In this document: in pieces, positions 9,026-17,580 of the stretch
Layout of the letters: every line of letters starts with the position of its first letter
Position numbering within the stretch: the stretch's first letter is position 1
Assembly (NCBI GenBank): GCA_002482885.1
Contig: DLGW01000019.1
Location: forward strand, 4,504 to 68,503
Source: Flavobacteriaceae bacterium UBA7684
Lineage (GTDB): Bacteria > Bacteroidota > Bacteroidia > Flavobacteriales > Flavobacteriaceae
Reading direction: 5' to 3'
Length of the DNA: 64,000 bases
The notes under the pieces: model-generated
What the model was told of the DNA's origin: nothing
Database searches by the model: none
Seen by the model: the letters and a program-made list of their open reading frames with translations, nothing else
Made by a program: the position numbers and the translations under genes

Positions 9026-10816
9026 ATGAACGAAATCACCAAAGGAGGAGAATTCCTTACTAAACAAACCCAGAGCAAAAATGTGTTTATTCCTGAAGAG
9101 TTTTCCGAGGAACAAAACATGATGAAAGAGGCTGTAAAGGATTTTATAGATAGAGAAGTATGGCCAAATAAAAACAGATACGAAAATAAAGATTACGCAT
9201 TTACCGTGGAAACCATGCACAAGGTAGCCGAACTAGGTTTGTTGGGGGTGTCTGTTCCAGTGGAATATGGCGGTATGGGTATGGGATTCGTTTCCACCAT
9301 GTTGGTTTGTGATTACATTTCAGGAGCAACAGGTTCGTTTGCTACTGCCTTTGGTGCTCACACAGGGATTGGAACCATGCCGATTTTATTGTATGGAACC
9401 GAAGCTCAAAAACAAAAATATGTGCCTAAGCTAGCCACAGGTGAATGGTTTGGGTCGTATGCTTTAACAGAACCAGGTGCAGGATCAGATGCCAATTCAG
9501 GAAAAACAAAAGCAGTTTTATCGGACGATGGAACCCATTATAAAATCTCAGGACAAAAAATGTGGATATCCAACGCTGGATTTTGCAGCTTGTTTATTGT
9601 TTTTGCACGCATAGGCGATGATAAAAACATTACAGGATTCATTGTAGAAAACGATCCTAAGAATGGAATCACATTAGGAGAAGAAGAACATAAATTAGGG
9701 ATTCGATCTTCGTCTACTCGTCAGGTATTTTTTAATGAAACCAAAGTGCCTGCCGAAAATATGTTGTCCGAAAGAGGCAACGGATTTAAAATCGCCATGA
9801 ATTCTTTGAATATTGGTAGAGCGAAACTGGCGGTGGCTTGTATGGATGTACAACGCAGAGTGATATCCATTGCCGTACAATATGCCAATGAGCGCAAACA
9901 ATTCAACACCGCAATCTCGCAATTTGGAGCCATTCGATACAAAATTGCTAATATGTCTGCCAGTTGTTATGTAGTAGAATCCGCTTGTTATCGAGTAGCT
10001 AAAAACATCGAAGACCAAATAGAAACTTTTATCCAACAAGGATTATCCCATCAAGAAGCCGAGTTAAAAGGAGTAGAGGAATACGCCATTGAATGTTCCT
10101 TATTAAAAGTAGCGGCATCCGAAGATGTTCAAAATTGTACCGACGAAGGCATCCAGATTTTCGGAGGCATGGGCTTTTCCGAAGACACTCCTATGGAAAG
10201 TGCTTGGCGCGATGCTCGTATTACCCGTATTTACGAAGGCACCAACGAAATCAACAGAATTTTATCTGTAGGGATGTTAATCAAAAAAGCCATGAAAGGA
10301 CAATTAGATTTACTAGGGCCTGCCATGAAAGTGTCCGAGGAATTATTCGGAATACCATCTTTTGATACACCCGATTACAGCGAATTATTTGCCGAAGAAA
10401 AAGAAATGATTGCCAAGCTTAAAAAAGTTTTCTTTATGATAGCGGGTAGCGCGGTTAAAAAATTCGGACCCGATTTAGAACACCATCAACAATTGTTATT
10501 GGCAGTAGCCGACATCGTAATCGAAATTTATATGGCAGAATCCGCCATTTTACGCACCGAAAAATTAGCCTTGCAAAAAGGACAAGATGCTGTAAAAGAG
10601 CAAATCGCTATGACCCAATTGTATCTATATAATGCAGTAGATATTGCTACTAGCAAAGGGAAAGAAAGTATATGTTCCTTTACCGAAGGTGATGAACAAC
10701 GCATGATGCTCATGGGATTAAAAAGATTTACCAAATATGTAAATGCTCCCAACGTAATTGCCTTACGAGAATTAATTGCCGATAAAGTAGTGAAACAAAA
10801 CGAGTATTGTTTTTAG
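9026..10816 (+). CDS. acyl-CoA dehydrogenase (FadE type)
   Basis: 596-residue FAD-dependent acyl-CoA dehydrogenase, the first oxidation step of the cycle. Visible family features are YALTEPGAGSDA and KMWISNAGFCSLF (acyl-CoA and flavin contacts) and RDARITRIYEGTNEINRI, which contains the likely catalytic glutamate. The extra C-terminal domain of about 150 residues makes it longer than the usual 380-residue enzymes and matches the long class that includes Bacillus FadE. An electron-transferring flavoprotein must act as acceptor, and its genes are not in this window. A strong terminator within a repeat element ends the operon. Confidence 0.93.
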   Translation: MNEITKGGEFLTKQTQSKNVFIPEEFSEEQNMMKEAVKDFIDREVWPNKNRYENKDYAFTVETMHKVAELGLLGVSVPVEYGGMGMGFVSTMLVCDYISGATGSFATAFGAHTGIGTMPILLYGTEAQKQKYVPKLATGEWFGSYALTEPGAGSDANSGKTKAVLSDDGTHYKISGQKMWISNAGFCSLFIVFARIGDDKNITGFIVENDPKNGITLGEEEHKLGIRSSSTRQVFFNETKVPAENMLSERGNGFKIAMNSLNIGRAKLAVACMDVQRRVISIAVQYANERKQFNTAISQFGAIRYKIANMSASCYVVESACYRVAKNIEDQIETFIQQGLSHQEAELKGVEEYAIECSLLKVAASEDVQNCTDEGIQIFGGMGFSEDTPMESAWRDARITRIYEGTNEINRILSVGMLIKKAMKGQLDLLGPAMKVSEELFGIPSFDTPDYSELFAEEKEMIAKLKKVFFMIAGSAVKKFGPDLEHHQQLLLAVADIVIEIYMAESAILRTEKLALQKGQDAVKEQIAMTQLYLYNAVDIATSKGKESICSFTEGDEQRMMLMGLKRFTKYVNAPNVIALRELIADKVVKQNEYCF

Positions 10817-10950
10817 GGCATTTCGGTTCGCAAAAAAGCGAACCGCCCCGTTTTCGGCAGTCGCTCTTTACATAAAAAAGTCCCCCGCCTATTGGCGGGG
10901 GACTTTTTTATGTAAAGGAGCTCCAACAAAGCCTCAACCGGTAATGCAAA
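10815..10950 (-). repeat. double-hairpin extragenic repeat, family B, copy 1
   Basis: Read on the minus strand, this is a conserved TTTGTTGGAGCTCC block, a long palindrome (a 23-bp perfect stem, 10867-10889 with 10894-10916), a second conserved block AGCGACTGCCGAAAAC, and a smaller palindrome CGGTTCGC/GCGAACCG (10824-10845). The same two blocks flank unrelated palindromes at about 56.8 kb and 59.6 kb. Conserved blocks with freely varying palindromes suggest that structure rather than palindrome sequence is kept. Confidence 0.75.
10867..10916. terminator. bidirectional terminator between the fad operon and yceI
   Basis: Perfect 23-bp stem whose core is GTCCCCCGCC / GGCGGGGGAC with a 4-base loop, flanked by A6 and T6 so that it can end transcription from both sides. 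It is the palindrome of repeat family B copy 1. A closely related CCCCCGC core is used in terminators at 60.78 kb and 62.02 kb. Confidence 0.88.
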
Positions 10951-10953
10951 ATA

Positions 10954-11493
10954 TTACTGCAATTCAAAAAAAGTGCTGATTTTTACTTTTTTCGCAATTT
11001 TGTTTTTTACTACTGAAGGAATTTTAATCCCAAAATCTTCAGGGTTTACTTCAAAAACACTAATGATTTCTAAGCTAGTTACGTTTCTTTTTACAGTAGC
11101 CGTAGTTTTAATCTCTTTTTGATGACCATTCATGGAAAGAATCCCTTTCATGGCAAAAACTTTTCCTTTTTGGTCTACCTTTCCAAAATCAAAATTTAAC
11201 AATTCGCCTTTAAAAGTAGCTTTAGGATGTGCCTGAGAATTAACATAATTTTCATTAAAATGTTCTTCCATCAAAGCCACTTTAAACCTAAAACCTTTAA
11301 TTAAAGCCAAACTGGCAATTTCTCCTGTTTTAGTATTTAGTATGCAAGTAACTGCTTCGTTTTTAGCCTTTACTTCCTCAAAACTAGGAACAGAAGCTTC
11401 AAATTCAATTACACCAGTTTTAGTGCTTATTTTATCTTGGGCAAAAACAGACAATCCTATCAAAAGAAAAGTCCAAACCATCAGTTTTTTCAT
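10954..11493 (-). CDS. YceI family periplasmic protein
   Basis: 179 residues with a clear signal peptide (MKKLMVWTFLLIGLSVFAQ, cut after AQ) and a YceI-like lipocalin-type beta-barrel domain. Visible family features are the early TGVIEFEASVP strand, HPKATFKGELLNFDFG, and MKGILSMNGHQKEI. YceI barrels bind isoprenoid or other lipids, and some are found with cytochromes. The gene lies 6 bases behind a small c-type cytochrome lipoprotein on the same strand, so the two form an operon. A specific ligand cannot be read from the sequence. Confidence 0.88.
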   Translation of the reverse strand: MKKLMVWTFLLIGLSVFAQDKISTKTGVIEFEASVPSFEEVKAKNEAVTCILNTKTGEIASLALIKGFRFKVALMEEHFNENYVNSQAHPKATFKGELLNFDFGKVDQKGKVFAMKGILSMNGHQKEIKTTATVKRNVTSLEIISVFEVNPEDFGIKIPSVVKNKIAKKVKISTFFELQ

Positions 11494-11499
11494 AAGAGG

Positions 11500-11856
11500 T
11501 TATTTTTCTAACAAACCATCAGTTTGCCATTTTACAATCAAGTCAATATTACTTTGTGCCATTTTGTTATTTTTAGGCATAACTAATGGGTCAGTAGCCG
11601 ATCTTGATATACGATTTATTAAACCTTTGTTTTGTATGGCATCTTTTACTTCTGCGTAAGTAGTTAATTTTAAACCTGCTTCAGCTAAAGAATTTCCATG
11701 ACAACTGATGCAGTTATTGGTCATTATAGGTTTAATATCCGCATCATAGGTTACGGTTTCTGGGAGTGTAGGAACTTTTAAATCGTCGGGGCTGTCTTTA
11801 GAGCAAGAAATGTTTAGTAAAGAAAGTGTCGACAACAAGTAAAAATATTTTTTCAT
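11500..11856 (-). CDS. c-type cytochrome lipoprotein
   Basis: 118-residue protein with a lipoprotein signal (LNISC, lipidated Cys18) and one haem c attachment motif, Cys49-Ile-Ser-Cys52-His53. Downstream VMPKNNKMAQSN offers a candidate methionine as distal haem ligand. It is therefore a monohaem cytochrome tethered to the envelope. It is co-directional with yceI (6-base gap) and divergent from an OB-fold / CxxCH / DUF5777 cluster. Electron transfer in the periplasm is the likely role; its partners are unknown. Confidence 0.88.
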   Translation of the reverse strand: MKKYFYLLSTLSLLNISCSKDSPDDLKVPTLPETVTYDADIKPIMTNNCISCHGNSLAEAGLKLTTYAEVKDAIQNKGLINRISRSATDPLVMPKNNKMAQSNIDLIVKWQTDGLLEK

Positions 11857-11903
11857 AATAGTTAGTGGGTTTAAATTTTATTAAAAATAATAATATATTT
11901 TTA

Positions 11904-11928
11904 TAAATCCTTTTTTTTAAGGGATTTA
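11904..11928. promoter_or_regulatory. inverted repeat in the divergent cytochrome spacer
   Basis: TAAATCC at 11904-11910 and GGATTTA at 11922-11928 form a 7-bp inverted repeat with a T-rich centre, between divergent genes. It could be an operator shared by both sides, or a chance AT-rich repeat. No regulator gene is adjacent. Confidence 0.25.
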
Positions 11929-11949
11929 CATTTTCTGAAACTACTTTTT

Positions 11950-12336
11950 ATGAAAAAATATATCATTATAGCGGGGGTGGTGGTGTTAAGTTTGTTTTTT
12001 GTTTACAAATACATCTATCAATCGCATCGTAATATTGCCGAAGAATCTGCCGATTTTACGGTTTCAGTAGCTGCAATACATCAAGAGTTTATGGCAAACG
12101 ATAGCTTGGCGTATGCTAAGTATTTAGATAAAACCATCATTGCAAAAGGAAAAGTAACTCAAGTTGATTCATTGGCTAATTTGGTGGTACTGGATGAAAA
12201 ATTGGTGGTTTTGTTAAATGCTAAAAGTCAATCTCCATCTGTTTTAAATACATCGGTAACCGTTAAAGGACGTTTTATCGGTTATGATGATTTACTAGAC
12301 GAGCTTAAAATCGATCAAGCCACTTTAATTCCTTAA
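11950..12336 (+). CDS. OB-fold (tRNA_anti-like) membrane-anchored protein
   Basis: 128 residues with one N-terminal membrane segment (IIIAGVVVLSLFFVYKYIY) and a short OB-fold-like domain (KTIIAKGKVTQVDSLANLVV then SVTVKGRFIGYDDLL) of the tRNA_anti-like type seen in Bacteroidota. No RNA-binding role should be assumed, because many such proteins are periplasmic. It is the first gene of a three-gene cluster, ending 3 bases before the CxxCH sorting-domain gene. Function unknown. Confidence 0.75.
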   Translation: MKKYIIIAGVVVLSLFFVYKYIYQSHRNIAEESADFTVSVAAIHQEFMANDSLAYAKYLDKTIIAKGKVTQVDSLANLVVLDEKLVVLLNAKSQSPSVLNTSVTVKGRFIGYDDLLDELKIDQATLIP

Positions 12337-12339
12337 CCT

Positions 12340-13119
12340 ATGAAAACAAAACTATTCTATTTGATTCTGGCTTTGCCTATTTTATTGTTGATTTTAACTT
12401 CGAGTAGTGGCGGATACACTTCTGCGGCTTCGGGTTCTCCTGGGGATTTTCAAATCACATGCGCTTCGTGTCATTCTGGAGGTAATTTTTCTGCGGTAGC
12501 TGCTATAACCACCAATATTCCAACATCGGGTTACCAATTAAACACGATTTATAATGTAACTGTAAGTGTTGCATCATCGTCGTCTAAACATGGATTCCAG
12601 CTTACGGCTGAAAATAATTCAAATGCTAAGGTTGGAACTTTTGTTGCGGGTAGTGATTCTCAAACATTTAATAGTAATAAATCTGTAACCCATCGTTCTG
12701 CAGGAACCTCTAAAAAATCATGGACGGTTCAATGGACTTCTCCGTCTACCAATCAAGGAGAGGTAACTTTTTACGCTGCGGTAAATGCAACTAATGGCAA
12801 TAATAATTTTAACGGAGACCAAGCGGTAACTACTTTTTCTAAAACGAATTCAGAAATGAATTTAGGAGTGTCCGATTATTTAGCCTCCCAATTTAGTTAT
12901 GCTCCTAATCCCGCTGACGACCAGTTGAATTTTGAAATACCCTTAGGTGTTGAACAAGCCGAAGTGATTTTTTATAATCATTTAGGGCAAAATATGTTCA
13001 GTCAGAAAATAAGTACAAATCAAAAGAGCGTAGATTTAAGTTCTTTGATTTCCGGAGTTTATATGATGAATGTAAAAACCAATCAAGGTACTTTTACGAA
13101 ATCCATAGTTGTTAAATAA
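12340..13119 (+). CDS. choice-of-anchor V protein with CxxCH and type IX sorting domain
   Basis: 259-residue secreted protein. An N-terminal hydrophobic signal is followed by a haem-attachment-like motif Cys41-Ala-Ser-Cys44-His45, then a beta-sandwich resembling Reeler / choice-of-anchor V domains. The C-terminal 75 residues form a type IX type A sorting domain (YAPNPADDQLNFEI, NHLGQNMFS, LISGVYMMNVKT, SIVVK). It should be exported by Sec and then moved to the cell surface by the PorU/PorV machinery encoded at about 36-41 kb. Whether the CxxCH carries haem is not shown. Its place between an OB-fold gene and a DUF5777 barrel points to a surface redox or binding complex. Confidence 0.85.
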   Translation: MKTKLFYLILALPILLLILTSSSGGYTSAASGSPGDFQITCASCHSGGNFSAVAAITTNIPTSGYQLNTIYNVTVSVASSSSKHGFQLTAENNSNAKVGTFVAGSDSQTFNSNKSVTHRSAGTSKKSWTVQWTSPSTNQGEVTFYAAVNATNGNNNFNGDQAVTTFSKTNSEMNLGVSDYLASQFSYAPNPADDQLNFEIPLGVEQAEVIFYNHLGQNMFSQKISTNQKSVDLSSLISGVYMMNVKTNQGTFTKSIVVK

Positions 13120-13126
13120 TTAAAGT

Positions 13127-13963
13127 ATGAAAAAAATAGTATTGACCTTTTTATTCTTGCCTTTATTCGGTTTAGCACAAGAGGATTTATTAGCAGAAAT
13201 AGATATAAAAGATACGAATACCAAAGTGGAGTCGGCTTTTAAATCGATGAAAATCATTAATTTAGAATCCACTAAATTGGCGGCTAAAGGAGATTTTTAT
13301 TTTGTGGTATCTCACCGATTTGGTTCTATAAAAGGAGGGGGGTATGAGTTATTTGGCTTAGATCAAGCGTCTACCAACTTTAGATTTTTATATGGAGTAA
13401 CCGATTGGCTTACTTTAAGCACCTCTAGAGGTGCTGCTAATAAAACGTATGATTTTACTGCTAAATATCGTTTAGTGCCACAAACTACAGATGCTTCTCC
13501 GGTTAATGTTTCTGTGTTTAATAGTATTGCTTATAATACTTTTAAAGGAAATTTTGATTTAAATAGCACGCAAAGAGCTTCTTATGTAACCCAAATATTA
13601 ATTTCTAGAAAATTTTCAGAGAAATTCTCTTTACAAGTTTCTCCTACCTATTTTCATGAAAATTTTACAGCATTTGATGATCAGTCCAACAGTCAATATG
13701 CCTTAGGAGTAGGAGGGCGTTATAAACTAACTTCCAGATGGTCTTTAAATGCGGATTATGCAAGCCATTTAAACAGAGCTAAGAGTTCCCCGTTTAAAAA
13801 TCCATTATCGGTAGGGGTAGATTTAGAAACCGGTGGACATATATTTCAAATGCATTTTACCAATGCCCGTTCTATGAACGAAACAGGTTTTTTAGGAAAC
13901 GCAGAGGGCGATTGGAATACGGGTAATATCTTTTTTGGATTTAATTTGGTTCGGGTATTTTAA
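13127..13963 (+). CDS. DUF5777 family beta-barrel protein
   Basis: 278 residues with a signal peptide (MKKIVLTFLFLPLFGLAQ) and a run of alternating aromatic/polar strands ending in FFGFNLVRVF, typical of an outer-membrane beta-barrel. The family is DUF5777, function unestablished. The start of the mature part (FYFVVSHRFGSIKGGGYELF) is characteristic. It follows the CxxCH sorting-domain gene by 7 bases, and its stop codon abuts the stop codon of the convergent corA gene. It may be the membrane partner of the neighbouring cytochrome-like proteins. Confidence 0.85.
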   Translation: MKKIVLTFLFLPLFGLAQEDLLAEIDIKDTNTKVESAFKSMKIINLESTKLAAKGDFYFVVSHRFGSIKGGGYELFGLDQASTNFRFLYGVTDWLTLSTSRGAANKTYDFTAKYRLVPQTTDASPVNVSVFNSIAYNTFKGNFDLNSTQRASYVTQILISRKFSEKFSLQVSPTYFHENFTAFDDQSNSQYALGVGGRYKLTSRWSLNADYASHLNRAKSSPFKNPLSVGVDLETGGHIFQMHFTNARSMNETGFLGNAEGDWNTGNIFFGFNLVRVF

Positions 13964-15034
13964 TTAAAACCATTTCTTCTTTTTAAAGTAATACACCATT
14001 AGTATACAAATGATAAACATAACGCCTAACGTAACAAAGTAGGCGTTTTTGTATTTTAATTCAGGCATATTTTCAAAGTTCATTCCGTAAATACCCACAA
14101 TAAAAGTAAGGGGAATAAATATAGAAGCCACTATGGTTAAGGTTTTCATGATTTCATTCAACCTATGATTTTGTGCTGAAAAAAAGAAACTAGAAGCACT
14201 TTCTAGGGAATTCATGTCAAATTCAATTTGATCTAAAAGTTCCAAACATTTTTGATGTAGTCTAGAAAAATAACTTCTATTTTGAGAAGAAACCAAATGG
14301 TTTTCATTTTCTACACTTTTTATAGTAAGTAAGGCATCTTTTAAAGGAATAATAGAACGTTTAATGAAGTTTAAATCTTCACGATGTTTTTCAATTTGTT
14401 CTAAAATTATTGGAGACGAATTTATTTTTGATTCTAACAATAATTCTTCAATAATATCTTCTTTGGTGTCAATAGTGATAAAAAAGTTTTCCATCACGGC
14501 ATCTAACATCAGGTATAGTAAATAGTCGGTTTTCTTTTTTCTAATAATCCCCACATTGGTTCGAATTCTTTCACGTATATGGGTGAAAAAATCTCCTTTT
14601 CTTTCTTGAAAAGACAACAATGTGTTTTCTTTTAGAACAAAGCTGATTTGTTCCACTTGTATGTTATCGTGGTTGTTTTTGGTGGGTAATATGGATTTGA
14701 TACTAATGAAAATTAAATCGTCTACCTCATCCAGTAAATTTCTGCGCGAAGTATTAATAATGTCATTTACGATAAAGCTTTCAAGGCTAAAATAATCGCC
14801 TATTTGTTTAATGATGTCGGGTTCATTTAAACCATGTAAATTCAACCAATTATTTTTTTTAAAATCTACATGAGCGGTTAATGACTCAATATCTTTTTTA
14901 TAAAGAAATTCGTCTGCTTGGGTTTCATCGTAAACAAATAATTGTAAATCGGTTTCAATATTTTTATGCAAACCCGAATACTCCACGTGGGTAGGTTGGA
15001 CTTTTCGTACTTGATTATATTTGATTTTTTTCAT
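13964..15034 (-). CDS. corA: CorA family magnesium/cobalt transporter
   Basis: 356-residue divalent-cation channel of the CorA family. It has a large cytoplasmic N-terminal domain and two C-terminal membrane helices. The signature YGMNFENMPEL (GMN) follows the first helix TIVASIFIPLTFIVGI, and a basic KKKKWF tail ends the protein. I place the start at the ATG at 15034, because ten further upstream codons would run through the terminator hairpin at 15051-15079. The gene is convergent with the DUF5777 gene, with zero bases between stop codons. Confidence 0.93.
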   Translation of the reverse strand: MKKIKYNQVRKVQPTHVEYSGLHKNIETDLQLFVYDETQADEFLYKKDIESLTAHVDFKKNNWLNLHGLNEPDIIKQIGDYFSLESFIVNDIINTSRRNLLDEVDDLIFISIKSILPTKNNHDNIQVEQISFVLKENTLLSFQERKGDFFTHIRERIRTNVGIIRKKKTDYLLYLMLDAVMENFFITIDTKEDIIEELLLESKINSSPIILEQIEKHREDLNFIKRSIIPLKDALLTIKSVENENHLVSSQNRSYFSRLHQKCLELLDQIEFDMNSLESASSFFFSAQNHRLNEIMKTLTIVASIFIPLTFIVGIYGMNFENMPELKYKNAYFVTLGVMFIICILMVYYFKKKKWF

Positions 15035-15043
15035 AGCTGATAT

Positions 15044-15079
15044 AAAAAAAGTCTGATTACACAAAAGGTATAATCAGAC
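15044..15079 (-). terminator. terminator between the coiled-coil gene and corA
   Basis: 9-bp stem GTCTGATTA / TAATCAGAC (15051-15059 with 15071-15079), with a T run on the minus strand at 15050-15044. It ends transcription of the 15106-16038 gene just before the corA start. Confidence 0.8.
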
Positions 15080-15105
15080 TTGTATAAGGTTAGAAAAGGA
15101 ATGAT

Positions 15106-16038
15106 TTATTTTATTTCCAAATCCATTTTGCTAACGAAGTCTCCTTTTAAGAACAACTGAGCAGTATATTTTCCGGGTTCAAATTTCATTAAAGATACAT
15201 TAACATACTCGCATACATCAACCGCTTCATTATCGTATTTAATGACTTTTTCAAAAGTATAAGTTAAAGATTTACCTTCAAAATATACGGTTTCTTTTAA
15301 TCCCATAATGTTGTTTTTAGGATTATTGATTTGTACATAAAAATGCATATCTCCTTTTTTAGCCAATTTGTTTTCGGGTAAAGTAAAACAGATTTTTAAT
15401 TCTTTAGTTTTAGTAGCGCGATTGGTAAAAGCTTCTCTTTTGGTTTTAGAAGATAGTCTTTGAGCAACCCCTTGGAATGTTAAATTAAGCGGTTTAACAA
15501 TAGCTCCTTTTTCTACAGTTTTAGATAAGGTTTTTACTTGCTCGTCTAAAGTTTTGGTTTTAATTTCAGATTTGCCAAGTTCTACCATGCTACTGTCAAC
15601 CTTCACTTTAAGTTTGGTATTCAATGCTTTTAGCATTTCATTTTCGGCAATTAATTGCGAAAGGTTTAATTTTAATTCTTGAGTTTGTGCACGATATTTT
15701 CTTAATTGAGCTAAATCCATTTGCGATTTCTTTAACTCATCCATCATTTTTAATACTTTGTCTCTTTCTAAAGATAGTTCTTCAGAAACATTAACATTGT
15801 TAACCATGGCGATTTCGTAGTTCTTTTTTAAATCACCTAACTCTTTCATCAATAAAAGTTTTTCACTGACCAATACGTTTTCAGCAGCTTTATTTTTCTG
15901 TTGATTCACAAAATTATATCCAATGCTTCCCAAAAGAAGTAACAACAAAATAATAATTATTGTACGTTTAGTCCCTCCTTTTTTTTCTTCGGGTTGATTC
16001 CCCTCAACTGGCTGGGTGTTTTCAGCTGTCTCGCTCAT
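15106..16038 (-). CDS. coiled-coil single-pass membrane protein, function unknown
   Basis: 310 residues. A short acidic cytoplasmic N-terminus is followed by one membrane helix (TIIIILLLLLLGSIGYNF), a long coiled coil of about residues 50-180 with regular leucine heptads, and a C-terminal beta-rich domain (KICFTLPENKLAKKGDMHFY, YTAQLFLKGDFVSKMDLEI). I recognise it as a type common in Flavobacteriaceae but know of no assigned function. The topology suggests a periplasmic coiled coil ending in a ligand or protein-binding domain. It has its own terminator and is probably transcribed alone. Confidence 0.8.
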   Translation of the reverse strand: MSETAENTQPVEGNQPEEKKGGTKRTIIIILLLLLLGSIGYNFVNQQKNKAAENVLVSEKLLLMKELGDLKKNYEIAMVNNVNVSEELSLERDKVLKMMDELKKSQMDLAQLRKYRAQTQELKLNLSQLIAENEMLKALNTKLKVKVDSSMVELGKSEIKTKTLDEQVKTLSKTVEKGAIVKPLNLTFQGVAQRLSSKTKREAFTNRATKTKELKICFTLPENKLAKKGDMHFYVQINNPKNNIMGLKETVYFEGKSLTYTFEKVIKYDNEAVDVCEYVNVSLMKFEPGKYTAQLFLKGDFVSKMDLEIK

Positions 16039-16157
16039 AGTGTGAAAGTTTTTGTTTAGTGTAAGAGTTGTATGCTTTGAATAATTAAAACTTCACTAAA
16101 ATAGTGATTATTATATAATATTTAACAAAAAGTAAATAAATTTTTTTCCTCCAAAAA

Positions 16158-16631
16158 TTATTGATGATGATAAGGTTCGTTTTTAAGTATGGTAAAGGCT
16201 CTATAAACCTGTTCAATAAAAAATAATCGAATCATTTGATGTGAAAAAGTCATTTCGGATAAAGATACTTTACCCTGGGCTTTATCATATATTTTTTTAG
16301 AAAACCCATAAGGCCCACCTATAACGAATGTTAAATTCTTAATTCCAGAATTCATTTTTTTTTGAATAAAATCCGAAAACCCAACGCTTGTATATTGTTT
16401 GCCTTTTTCGTCCAATAAAATTAAACAATCATTAGCGTCTATTTTTTGCTCAATTAAATCGCCTTCTTTTTCTTTTTGTTGTTCTACAGAAAGATTCTTT
16501 ACGTTTTTAAGGTCTGGAATAATTTCTAGTTCCAATTTGATGTAATGCTTTAATCGGTTTTGATACAAGCTGATCAGTTGATTCAGTTCAGATTGATCCG
16601 TTTTTCCAATAGCTATTAAACGAATGGTCAT
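16158..16631 (-). CDS. rlmH: 23S rRNA (pseudouridine(1915)-N(3))-methyltransferase RlmH
   Basis: 157-residue SPOUT-class methyltransferase that methylates pseudouridine 1915 in helix 69 of 23S rRNA, using S-adenosylmethionine. The trefoil-knot signature is intact: ILLDEKGKQYTS, FVIGGPYGF, and the C-terminal LSEMTFSHQMIRLFFIEQVY, ending in YHH as in the family. Length is normal. Its start lies 90 bases from the divergent nadC. Confidence 0.96.
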   Translation of the reverse strand: MTIRLIAIGKTDQSELNQLISLYQNRLKHYIKLELEIIPDLKNVKNLSVEQQKEKEGDLIEQKIDANDCLILLDEKGKQYTSVGFSDFIQKKMNSGIKNLTFVIGGPYGFSKKIYDKAQGKVSLSEMTFSHQMIRLFFIEQVYRAFTILKNEPYHHQ

Positions 16632-16720
16632 AATGGTAAATTAAAGTGGTAAAAATACGAGTAATGATTGGGACTGCCCAATTCGATTTATTAAATTAGC
16701 CCTCTGTAAGTAGATTTATT

Positions 16721-17578
16721 ATGATCAGTAAAGAACAATTTGAAAAAGAAATAGAATTAATCATTACTAACGGTATTCGCGAAGATGTCGGCTCAGGGGA
16801 TTATAGTTCTTTGGCATGCATACCCGAATCGGCAAACGGTGGCGCCAAATTATTAGTAAAAGATAACGGAGTGATTGCTGGGGTTGCTTTAGCTGAAAGA
16901 ATTTTTAAGCATTTAGATAAAAACATACAGTTTAATCTTTACAAAAGCGATGGCGAAGACGTGGTATACGGAGACGTTGTTTTTGAGGTTTTTGGTAGTT
17001 CTCAAACCATATTAAAAGGAGAACGATTGGTGTTAAATGCCATGCAACGCATGAGTGCGATTGCTACCAAAACTGCCGAATATGTAAGATTACTTCAGGG
17101 TACAGGAACCAAAATTTTAGATACCCGAAAAACAACTCCGGGCATTCGCGCTTTAGAAAAATGGGCAGTAGTGATTGGGGGCGGTGAAAATCATCGATTT
17201 GCCTTATACGATATGGTGATGTTAAAAGACAATCACATTGATTTTGCAGGCGGATTACACCAAGCTATTGATAAAACCACCAGTTATTTAAAACAGCACG
17301 ATTTAGATTTAAAGATTATAGTAGAAGCCAGGGATTTAAACGAGGTTTCAGAAATTCTAAAACACCACAATATTCATAGAATATTACTAGATAATTTTTC
17401 TTTAGAAGATACCCTAAAAGCCGTTGAAATGGTAGGGAACCAAACCAAAACAGAATCCTCAGGAGGAATCAACGAAGAAAATATGAGGGCGTATGCCGAG
17501 TGTGGGGTCAATTACATTTCATCTGGAGCACTTACCCATTCCATTTATAACCTAGATTTAAGTTTAAAAGCCATTTAA
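16721..17578 (+). CDS. nadC: nicotinate-nucleotide diphosphorylase (carboxylating)
   Basis: 285-residue quinolinate phosphoribosyltransferase, which makes nicotinate mononucleotide from quinolinate in de novo NAD synthesis. The phosphate-binding motif DTRKTTPGIRALEKWAV begins at Asp134, followed by GGGENHRFALYDMVMLKDNH and the barrel motifs EARDLNEV, LLDNFSLE, ESSGGI and YISSGALTHS. Length is standard. nadA and nadB are not in this window. A membrane-protein gene of the YihY/BrkB family starts 2 bases after the stop, so the two are co-transcribed. Confidence 0.96.
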   Translation: MISKEQFEKEIELIITNGIREDVGSGDYSSLACIPESANGGAKLLVKDNGVIAGVALAERIFKHLDKNIQFNLYKSDGEDVVYGDVVFEVFGSSQTILKGERLVLNAMQRMSAIATKTAEYVRLLQGTGTKILDTRKTTPGIRALEKWAVVIGGGENHRFALYDMVMLKDNHIDFAGGLHQAIDKTTSYLKQHDLDLKIIVEARDLNEVSEILKHHNIHRILLDNFSLEDTLKAVEMVGNQTKTESSGGINEENMRAYAECGVNYISSGALTHSIYNLDLSLKAI

Positions 17579-17580
17579 TT

